Below are positions 7,811-14,402 of a stretch of DNA of 16,767 bases, piece after piece. A model generated the notes under the pieces. That model did no database searches, was not told where the DNA came from, and saw only the letters and a program-made list of their open reading frames with translations. The DNA is from DHVE2 group archaeon (GTDB taxonomy: Archaea; Thermoplasmatota; Thermoplasmata; Thermoplasmatales; Aciduliprofundaceae). The stretch is taken from positions 1 to 16,767 of the forward strand of contig WAOY01000134.1 in assembly GCA_015520985.1 (NCBI GenBank), in the 5' to 3' direction. Position numbers and translations under genes: made by a program. Each line of letters opens with the position of its first letter. The stretch's first letter is position 1.

Positions 7811-7830
7811 TTTGCGATTTATCCTCTGCT

Positions 7831-9129
7831 ATGGGATTCACACCCTCTGTGGCCATGGAGTTCGGAATTGAGGCAATTGCCCTCGCCCTCATGATAGTTT
7901 TCCTGTCAGGGATCGCCTCGATGCTCATAAGCAAGAAGACAAAGTTTCCATACACGCCTCTTCTCATATTCTTCGGCATACTCGTGGGGCCTATTCTGCA
8001 CCTAATACTCCCCGAGACTGCGAGGATGCTCTTCTACTATATCCGAGCCTTCGGCCTGTTCATCGTTATGCTCGCAGCGGGGTTCCAGCTGAAGATATCC
8101 CTGCTGAGGAAGCACATGGTGGTGATCGGCCTCTTAGACACCCTCGGTTTGCTATTCACCGCCCTCCTTGCCGGCTGGTTCTTCCAGCTGGTGTTCCATG
8201 TGCCGTGGGTTATCGGCTTCCTCTTTGGGGCAATAGTATCGGGCACGGATCCCGCCACTTTGGTTCCCCTTTTCAAAGTGCATAGGATTGACAAGGACAC
8301 CGAGACGATAATACTCACGGAGGCGATTTTCAACGGACCCCTCGCGATAATATTAACTCTCGTGGCATTCATATTCATAATTCCGGAGGTGCCCGCGCTT
8401 CAGGACGTAATCCTGATCGTGCCCAGCAACACGCTTTACCTCGCGGCCACCTTCTTCTTCCTATATCAGACACTTGCCTCGGCACTTCTTGGCCTGGGCT
8501 TCGCGGCGCTCACGTACTACACCATGGCGAAGCTGAAGGTGACGGAGCACCCCTACGCGGAAATTCTCGTGCTCGCAATGGCCTTCGGCGCCTACGTCTT
8601 CGGAGAATTCATAAAGGCGTCTGGATTCCTCGTTGTCACGGTGATGGCGATAGTACTGTCTAACTACGCCCTTATATTCAGGCGCAGGTCCGAGAGGATG
8701 GACGAGGCCATAGAAAACAACGCTAAGTTCACGGACACGCTTTCCACCTTCTCCATTATACTCATATTCGTCCTGCTGGGCTCCGCGCTGGATCTGTCCA
8801 GGGATACCATGAACGCGATAGTTTACGGCACTATCGTGGCACTCTTCGTCATTTTCGTGGCCCGGCCCCTGGCATCGCTGGTAATCCTTCCCAAAACAGG
8901 CGTTAAGAAGTACCTGTTCATCGCCCTGGAGGGACCCAAGGGAGCGGTGGCTGCGAGCATGGCCACCTTGCCCATTGCCATAGGAAGGGCGTTTGGAGAT
9001 GCGAACCTCGTGCACTGGGGTGAGATAATCCTGGTATCCGCGCTGATGACCGTGTTCCTCTCCATGATCCTCGAGTCCGCATGGATGCCCCTGTTAAGCA
9101 GGAAGCTCCTGGGCGAAGAGAAGGGTTAA
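7831..9129 (+). CDS. CPA1-like cation/proton antiporter with altered ion-site residues
   Basis: A 432-residue protein with about 12-13 membrane segments and no C-terminal TrkA-type domain. SGTDPATLVPLFK (137-149) carries the TDP motif of the CPA1 (NhaP) unwound helix, and LTEAIFNGPLAII (162-174) aligns with the usual E-x-x-x-ND segment. In the family the ND aspartate (for example D161 of MjNhaP1) binds the ion; here it is glycine (N168-G169). Near the C-terminus EGPKGAV stands where G(L/P)RG is usual, so a conserved arginine is lysine. It may therefore transport by a different mechanism or not exchange Na+ at all. It shares a 117-base divergent promoter region with the stress-protein unit. 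Met9 (7855) is an alternative start, less well placed to the TATA box. Confidence 0.82.
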   Translation: MGFTPSVAMEFGIEAIALALMIVFLSGIASMLISKKTKFPYTPLLIFFGILVGPILHLILPETARMLFYYIRAFGLFIVMLAAGFQLKISLLRKHMVVIGLLDTLGLLFTALLAGWFFQLVFHVPWVIGFLFGAIVSGTDPATLVPLFKVHRIDKDTETIILTEAIFNGPLAIILTLVAFIFIIPEVPALQDVILIVPSNTLYLAATFFFLYQTLASALLGLGFAALTYYTMAKLKVTEHPYAEILVLAMAFGAYVFGEFIKASGFLVVTVMAIVLSNYALIFRRRSERMDEAIENNAKFTDTLSTFSIILIFVLLGSALDLSRDTMNAIVYGTIVALFVIFVARPLASLVILPKTGVKKYLFIALEGPKGAVAASMATLPIAIGRAFGDANLVHWGEIILVSALMTVFLSMILESAWMPLLSRKLLGEEKG

Positions 9130-9131
9130 AG

Positions 9132-9141
9132 GTTTTTAAAC
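9132..9141 (+). promoter_or_regulatory. TATA box of pheS
   Basis: GTTTTTAAAC begins three bases after the antiporter stop and is centred about 25 bases before the pheS ATG, so pheS has its own promoter and probably a leaderless mRNA. Confidence 0.55.
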
Positions 9142-9160
9142 CCGAAGCCCATACCGCGCT

Positions 9161-10612
9161 ATGGAGCTCAGCAATCTGGAGAAGAAGGTGCTCCTCGCCA
9201 TCCGGGAGATCGGGAAGGATAGGGTGGACGTGGACGAGATCGTCCAGCGGGGTTTCTCCCTGGTGGAGGTGATGAACGCCATCTCCTGGATGAAGGTGAA
9301 GGGCCTCGTGAAGATCCACGAGAAGCTCCAGGTGGAGTACTGTCTGAACCGCGACGAAAAGCTGCCGGAGCGCCTCATCTACGATGTCCTAAAGGAGAGG
9401 GGAGAAATAGAGATGAGGGAGTTATCGGAGCTCTTCCCCCGGGAGGTGGTGGGCGTAGGCATAGGGCATCTGAGGAAGTACGGGATCCCCATCGTCGGGG
9501 GCAAGCTGATTTTCAGGGATGTTGAGGATGAGATAAGGAGGAGGGAGGAGGTCATTGAGAAAATGAGGAAGGGGTGCCTCAGCGAGGATGAAGTGGACAT
9601 GGAGGTGATAAGGGACCTCCTGAAGAGGAGAGGCCTCGTGAAAAAGAGGGAGAAGGTAAAGAGGTTCGTGGAGCTCACCAAGATCGGCAAAGAGGTGGCC
9701 TCCTCGCCCCTGGAGATAAAGGAGGAAATCACGCAGCTCACCCCCGAGTTGCTCAAAGGGGGAAAGTGGAGGGAATACGAGTTGAAGAGGTACGACGTCA
9801 CCCTCTTCGCTCCCAAAATTTACGGGGGAAAAGAGCATCCCCTCACCAGGATAATTGAGAAAATAAGGCGCATATTCGTCGAGATGGGATTCATTGAAGT
9901 CGAAACTGATTACGTGATTAACGCCTTCTGGGACATGGACGCCCTTTTCATCCCCCAGGACCACCCGGCCAGGGAGATGCAGGACACCTTCTACCTGAAA
10001 AAACCGGAAAGGATCCCCGTAGAGGACGAGGAGTACATGGAGAAGGTCCGTGAGATGCACGAGACTGGCGGAGATATCTCTCAGGGGTGGAGATACGCCT
10101 GGAGCAGGGATAAGGCGGAGAGAACTCTCTTGAGGACGCACACCACCGTAAATTCGATCCGCTACCTGTACGGGCACAGAGATCCACCGGTGCGCATGTT
10201 CTCCATAGGACGAGTTTTCAGGAGGGAAAACATGGACTCCACGCACCTCCCGGAGTTCACGCAGATCGAGGGCATATACATGGACGAGGACGCCGACTTC
10301 TCTCTCCTCCTGGGAATTCTGGAGGAATTCTATAGCCGCATGGGATTCCCGGAGATAAGGTTCCGGCCATCGTACTTCCCGTACACGGAACCGAGTCTGG
10401 AGATAGAGGTGAACTACCGGGGCAAATGGCTCGAGCTCGGCGGCGCGGGGATATTCCGCCCTGAAGTCCTTGAGCCCCTGGGGATCAAGTACCCTGTTCT
10501 CGCCTGGGGCCTCGGGCTGGAGCGCCTGGCCATGATAACCCTCGGCCTGGAGGACATACGGGATCTGTACATCAGCGACGTGGACTGGATGCGAAACTCA
10601 CCAATTCTCTGA
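9161..10612 (+). CDS. pheS: Phenylalanyl-tRNA synthetase, alpha subunit
   Basis: A 483-residue class II synthetase catalytic subunit that, with PheT, charges tRNA-Phe in the cytoplasm. The N-terminal 200 residues contain winged-helix-like tRNA-binding domains as in archaeal/eukaryotic PheS. The catalytic part starts with GGKEHPLTRIIEKIR and QDHPAREMQDTFYL. Motif 2 is FSIGRVFRREN at 347-357 followed by HLPEFTQIEG; motif 3 is WGLGLERLAM from 449. Length is normal for archaea. pheT is not next to it, which is common in archaea. A T5 run at 10614-10618 after the stop may end the transcript. Confidence 0.96.
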   Translation: MELSNLEKKVLLAIREIGKDRVDVDEIVQRGFSLVEVMNAISWMKVKGLVKIHEKLQVEYCLNRDEKLPERLIYDVLKERGEIEMRELSELFPREVVGVGIGHLRKYGIPIVGGKLIFRDVEDEIRRREEVIEKMRKGCLSEDEVDMEVIRDLLKRRGLVKKREKVKRFVELTKIGKEVASSPLEIKEEITQLTPELLKGGKWREYELKRYDVTLFAPKIYGGKEHPLTRIIEKIRRIFVEMGFIEVETDYVINAFWDMDALFIPQDHPAREMQDTFYLKKPERIPVEDEEYMEKVREMHETGGDISQGWRYAWSRDKAERTLLRTHTTVNSIRYLYGHRDPPVRMFSIGRVFRRENMDSTHLPEFTQIEGIYMDEDADFSLLLGILEEFYSRMGFPEIRFRPSYFPYTEPSLEIEVNYRGKWLELGGAGIFRPEVLEPLGIKYPVLAWGLGLERLAMITLGLEDIRDLYISDVDWMRNSPIL

Positions 10613-10613
10613 A

Positions 10614-10618
10614 TTTTT
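10614..10618 (+). terminator. Oligo-T terminator after pheS
   Basis: TTTTT begins two bases after the pheS TGA; short, so only a likely terminator. Confidence 0.35.
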
Positions 10619-10638
10619 CAGCGCATCCTGGTAAAAAC

Positions 10639-10647
10639 ATTATATAC
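10639..10647 (+). promoter_or_regulatory. TATA box of the AAA+-DUF835 gene
   Basis: CATTATATA is centred about 26 bases before the GTG at 10669. This supports a leaderless transcript starting at that GTG. Confidence 0.6.
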
Positions 10648-10668
10648 TTCCTGAACATTATTTCACCC

Positions 10669-12126
10669 GTGGCCACAAAGCGGGAGAAGATCGAAGAGAT
10701 CAAGGAAGATCTGCGAAGGTGGTACCGGGAAGGGTACAACCTGGATCCCATCTACGATAGCCTCAAGCGAAGGGATGCGCGGGAGTTTGTGAGGCTGTAC
10801 AACAAATACAAGAGGCTCATCCCCGAGATGAAGAGGTACGAGGAGATGATAAAGGACTACGAGGATCCGCAGGCCACGCGTTTCCGCAGGATTCTCAAGG
10901 ATCCAAGCATCTTTGAAGATCACGCGGATGAGATAGACGAGTACGTGAGGAGAAAGAGGGACATAGAGGTGAGCGAGGACGAGATATTCAACCTCCTGGC
11001 TGGGGTGAGGAGCGAGGAGTTTAAAAGTGGCCTCAATCCGAACTACACCTTTGACAACTACATCGTACACGAGGGAAACGAACTAGCGTATACTGCTGCG
11101 AGGAAGATCCTGGAGGACCCCGGAAGCATAAACCCCCTTATAATAACGGGTGAGAGCGGCACGGGCAAAACTCATCTGCTGAACGCCATAGGCAACGAGT
11201 TCGTGAAGAAGGGCAAGAGGGTTATGTACCGCAACTCGGAGGAGATCCTCCTCGACAATTCCGTGAACCTCGACGCCGATGTCCTCCTCATAGACGATTT
11301 CCACCTTCTGATGGAGAGGGAGGAAAAGCATCCGCTGGTGAACCTGATACTGGAGAACTTCTCCAAGGAGGGGAAGCAGATAGTTCTGGCCTCCAATTTC
11401 AGGATGAGGTACTACGCCATGGAGCCCTCCCTGCGCGCCAAACTGGAGGCCGGCGTATCCATAGAGGTAACCCACCCACCGGAGGAGGCCAGGGTGGAGA
11501 TACTTAAGGAGAAGGCCAGGGCCATGGGAATGCGGGTGGACGAGGAGGTCATATACTACCTGGCAAAGAGGATAAGGAACCTCAGCAGGCTCGTGGCCTC
11601 CCTGAAAAAGGTGGTGGCATTTTCCCGCATACTCGGGGAGAAGCCGAGCATAGCCATGGCTGCGGACATGCTGAAGAACCGCATCTCCCTGCAGCCCGGG
11701 ATATCTTACCTCGTGGAGGAGGAGAAGCCCTACCGCTCCATAAACTACCTGAAGGAGGCCATGGACCGCGGCCACGAGCCGGTGATCATCACGAGGATGA
11801 ACCCGGGCAGGTTCGAGCAGCTCTACGGCATATCCACAGGCATATACTGGCTCACGGACCACAAGACCGAGCTTGCTTCGGTGCCCCCCGTACTGGAGAA
11901 CCTGAACTACTTCCTGGAGGACCTTATAAAGGACAACAGGATAATCTACCTGGACGGACTTGACTTTCTGATGAGCAAGAATTCCCCCGAATCCGTGATA
12001 CAGTTCATAAGGCACATGGTGGACGAGATCTCGGAGACGAAGACCATACTGATCATATCCCTCAACCCCAAGACCATCGACGAGAAGTACCTCCGTATTC
12101 TGGAGAGGGAGATGGAGCTAGCCTGA
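10669..12126 (+). CDS. DnaA-like AAA+ ATPase fused to DUF835
   Basis: 485 residues in three parts. Residues 1-115 are charged helices (IKEDLRRWYREGYNLDPIY..). Residues 122-336 are a AAA+ core strongly like bacterial DnaA domain III: LNPNYTFDNYIV entry motif (122-133), Walker A GESGTGKTHLLNAIGN (161-176), Walker B VLLIDDF (205-211), sensor 1 IVLASNF (238-244), and LRAKLEAGVSIEV (255-267) aligned to the DnaA arginine-finger box. Compared with DnaA, the stretch between Walker A and B is about 15 residues shorter, removing most of the initiator-specific motif, and the sensor II region reads NLSRLVASL where DnaA has NVRELEGAL. Residues 345-485 are DUF835 (YLVEE, YWLTD, IIYLDGLDFL) in place of the DNA-binding domain IV. 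It is more Hda-like in layout than a replication initiator. Role unknown; signalling is inferred from DUF835. Start is GTG. Confidence 0.85.
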   Translation: MATKREKIEEIKEDLRRWYREGYNLDPIYDSLKRRDAREFVRLYNKYKRLIPEMKRYEEMIKDYEDPQATRFRRILKDPSIFEDHADEIDEYVRRKRDIEVSEDEIFNLLAGVRSEEFKSGLNPNYTFDNYIVHEGNELAYTAARKILEDPGSINPLIITGESGTGKTHLLNAIGNEFVKKGKRVMYRNSEEILLDNSVNLDADVLLIDDFHLLMEREEKHPLVNLILENFSKEGKQIVLASNFRMRYYAMEPSLRAKLEAGVSIEVTHPPEEARVEILKEKARAMGMRVDEEVIYYLAKRIRNLSRLVASLKKVVAFSRILGEKPSIAMAADMLKNRISLQPGISYLVEEEKPYRSINYLKEAMDRGHEPVIITRMNPGRFEQLYGISTGIYWLTDHKTELASVPPVLENLNYFLEDLIKDNRIIYLDGLDFLMSKNSPESVIQFIRHMVDEISETKTILIISLNPKTIDEKYLRILEREMELA

Positions 12127-12128
12127 CC

Positions 12129-14294
12129 TCAGGTCTGCGATGTGGCCTTCATCTTCTCCGCTATGCGCATGGCCTCGCCGTACTTCCCCCGGCGGATCAT
12201 CACGTAGCCCATGTTCAGTAGGGCATCCTCGTAATCTGGGTCGATCTGCAGGGCCCTGCGGTAGCACTTCATGGCCTCGTCGTAGTCCTCCATCCTCGCG
12301 TAGACGTTCCCCAGGTTGTTCCAGGCCACCTTGTAGTTGGGATTTATGCTTAGCGCTCTGCGGAACATCTCTATCGCCATGTCGGTGTTTCCTATCCTCC
12401 CGTAGGCCAGGCCCAGGGTGTTCATAACGTTCACGTCGTTTGGCCTCTGCTTGAGGACCCTGCGGAGGTAATAAATGGCGTCGTAGTACCTCCTGTCCGA
12501 GAACGCCTCCATGCCCATCTCGTAGAGCTTTCCGACGCTCAGGCTCTCTTCGTGCCTTACCCTTATGCCCATCTCACCGTACCTGGCGATGAGGTGCGCC
12601 GAAAAGAGGCCAGCGGCGATGAATGCCAGGGGCTGGGCACTTGATATGTAAAGGGCGGAGAACGCGGAGAGGGCGGCGTAGGGGATCCAGTAATCGAAGG
12701 ACTGCCTTAGGCGAAACAGGGCGATGAGGATCATAGCCCCTATGGACAGGTACAACCCGTAGGGCAAGAGCGTAACCGCAGGGGAGAGGGATATCGCAAG
12801 GCCGTAAATTATTTCTTTCCTGGAGAAGCCCTTAAAGGTTCTGTAGGCGTTCAGTCCGAGTACAAGGGCCAGGGCACCCATGAACATCGCCGTGGTCCCC
12901 TCAAACACCCTGAGCACATCGCCGCTCATTGCACCTGCCGACAGGATGAAGATCAATAGCACCAGGAGGGGAGAGAAGGAGAGGATGTCCTCCGCGGTTC
13001 CGAAATTCATTATGAATTCGTTTATCTTCTCCCAGAACCCGGGTTCTTCTATGGGCACTTCCCCTTTCCTCTCCTCTGGGAGCTCCTTTGGTGGGGGCAC
13101 CACTTTTTTTCGCTCTGGGATGGGCTCTTCCAGCGCCTCGCTTACCTTCTCCTCCTCGAGGATCTTCTCGATCTCCCGCAGATCCTCCGTGGCTATCTCC
13201 TCCCCGGGTTCCTCCGGTACCTGCGCCTCGGTTATTTCCTCCGCGAGCCCCTCTATTTCTTCCATCTCTGGGGTGAGGCTCCTCTCTATGTCCTCCAGGT
13301 CCTCCAGGCTTATGACATCCTGATTCTCCTCCGCCGTAGCCGCTGTGCTATCTTCCTCCATGCCTCCACCCGTTTCCAGCATGGGCTCCACGGCCTCGCC
13401 GGCCTCCTCCATCGCCGCCGCGCCGACCCCTCCTCGCAGCAGGTCGGCCATGCTTATACCCATCTCCTCCTCTTCCCTCTCTCCAATCTCGGCGCCGCAT
13501 ATGTGACAAACCTTTGCGTCTGGGGATACGAAGGCCCCGCAGTTGGGGCACACGCTTAAACGTTCGCTGAGGTCAATCTCCTCCTCCCGGAGGGGTTTGG
13601 GTTCCACCTTGGGCAGGGGAGTGCCGCAGAAGGGACACGTATCCCGATTCACAACTATCGCTCCGCAGTTGGGGCACACGCGTATGTCGGCGCTCTCCTC
13701 CTCTTCCTCAACAACCTTCGGGATCTCTGAGACCCCGAAGAACCTCTTGAGGACCTCGCTGGGGTCCTCCATGGGCCTCGGTTCCTCCAGGGGCACGTTC
13801 TCCACGTTCGCACCGCAAACCGGGCACGTCTTCGCGTCCCTGGGAATCAGCGCCCCGCAGAAGGGGCATATAGCCCTGCTCTCGAGGGTGGTCTCCTCCT
13901 CTAACTCTCCCTCTTCCTCCTCTTCAGCCCCCTGCGACACCGGTGCCCCGCACCGGGGGCATCTGTCGGCCCCGGGGGGAATTATCGCACCGCACACGTG
14001 GCATATCCTAACGAATTCCTCGGGCTCCTCCTCCACGAATTTCCGCGCCTCATTCCTTATCCTCTTAGCCAGCTCTGGGCCAATGGTCCTGACCCTGGCC
14101 AGGTCCTCCTCTTTGCTCCGCGCTATGCTCTCTATGTCGCGGTACCCTGCCTTGTACAGTTCCTCGGCTCTTCTCCTCCCGACCCCCGTTATGCGCATGA
14201 GCGTGTCCAGAGATATGTCGTAGTCCGTCGGCTCGTAACCGCATTTGGGGCACTTATCTCCGTAGAACTCCGTTCCGCACCGGGGGCATTTCAC
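12129..14294 (-). CDS. Membrane protein with five zinc ribbons, HhH domain and C-terminal TPRs
   Basis: 721 residues. Zinc ribbons: C3/C6/C15/C18, C98/C101/C112/C115, C143/C146/C157/C160, C207/C210/C220/C223, C249/C252/C263/C266. Residues 27-87 between the first two form a helix-hairpin-helix unit (MRITGVGRRRAEELYKAG.., VRTIGPELAKRI). Residues 270-425 are a long acidic, glutamate- and proline-rich linker. Residues 438-572 contain about six membrane spans. Residues 587-717 form about four TPRs (AWNNLGNVYARMEDYDEAM is canonical). With paired or even spans both soluble ends would be cytoplasmic. Start is GTG at 14294 preceded by GGAG on the minus strand; a nearby ATG at 14298 is out of frame. 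It ends two bases from the convergent AAA+-DUF835 gene. Function unknown; the architecture suggests a membrane scaffold. Confidence 0.85.
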   Translation of the reverse strand: MKCPRCGTEFYGDKCPKCGYEPTDYDISLDTLMRITGVGRRRAEELYKAGYRDIESIARSKEEDLARVRTIGPELAKRIRNEARKFVEEEPEEFVRICHVCGAIIPPGADRCPRCGAPVSQGAEEEEEGELEEETTLESRAICPFCGALIPRDAKTCPVCGANVENVPLEEPRPMEDPSEVLKRFFGVSEIPKVVEEEEESADIRVCPNCGAIVVNRDTCPFCGTPLPKVEPKPLREEEIDLSERLSVCPNCGAFVSPDAKVCHICGAEIGEREEEEMGISMADLLRGGVGAAAMEEAGEAVEPMLETGGGMEEDSTAATAEENQDVISLEDLEDIERSLTPEMEEIEGLAEEITEAQVPEEPGEEIATEDLREIEKILEEEKVSEALEEPIPERKKVVPPPKELPEERKGEVPIEEPGFWEKINEFIMNFGTAEDILSFSPLLVLLIFILSAGAMSGDVLRVFEGTTAMFMGALALVLGLNAYRTFKGFSRKEIIYGLAISLSPAVTLLPYGLYLSIGAMILIALFRLRQSFDYWIPYAALSAFSALYISSAQPLAFIAAGLFSAHLIARYGEMGIRVRHEESLSVGKLYEMGMEAFSDRRYYDAIYYLRRVLKQRPNDVNVMNTLGLAYGRIGNTDMAIEMFRRALSINPNYKVAWNNLGNVYARMEDYDEAMKCYRRALQIDPDYEDALLNMGYVMIRRGKYGEAMRIAEKMKATSQT

Positions 14295-14316
14295 GCATCT
14301 CCTATCAATTTCAAAC

Positions 14317-14328
14317 TATTTATATTTT
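14317..14328 (-). promoter_or_regulatory. TATA box of the zinc-ribbon/TPR gene
   Basis: On the minus strand AAAATATAAATA is centred about 28 bases before the GTG at 14294, which again implies little or no leader. Confidence 0.55.
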
Positions 14329-14367
14329 CCTGAGAGCGTCGCGTATCCTCCGATGGACGAGGGGACA

Positions 14368-14378
14368 AGTTTTAATAA
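14368..14378 (+). promoter_or_regulatory. TATA-like box of the 7TM-DUF835 gene
   Basis: AGTTTTAATAA is centred about 29 bases before the ATG at 14403. It is back to back with the promoter of the divergent zinc-ribbon gene in a 108-base spacer. Confidence 0.5.
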
Positions 14379-14402
14379 TGTAATCACCATGAATGTCCGG
14401 GT

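Noticed and set aside
7603..7830. Longer antiporter frame starting at 7603
   Set aside because: It would run antisense through the start of the universal stress protein, lacks hydrophobic character, and the TATA box at 7798-7810 points to the ATG at 7831.
7731..7830. Attachment-site copy of the tRNA-Asp 3' end at the far border of the stress/transporter unit
   Set aside because: GCCCGGGCACCC near 7771 shares only a short G+C run with the tRNA end; no direct repeat of useful length was found.
11083..12015. Open frame antisense to the AAA+-DUF835 gene (310 codons)
   Set aside because: Histidine-, leucine- and valine-rich composition typical of antisense shadows; no domain pattern, whereas the plus strand has clear AAA+ motifs.
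10669..12126. Calling the DnaA-like gene dnaA
   Set aside because: Domain IV is absent and most of the initiator-specific motif is missing, so the symbol would imply a replication role the sequence does not support.
14296..14298. ATG at 14298 as start of the zinc-ribbon/TPR protein
   Set aside because: It is in a different frame from the first zinc ribbon; the GTG at 14294 reads directly into MKCPRC.
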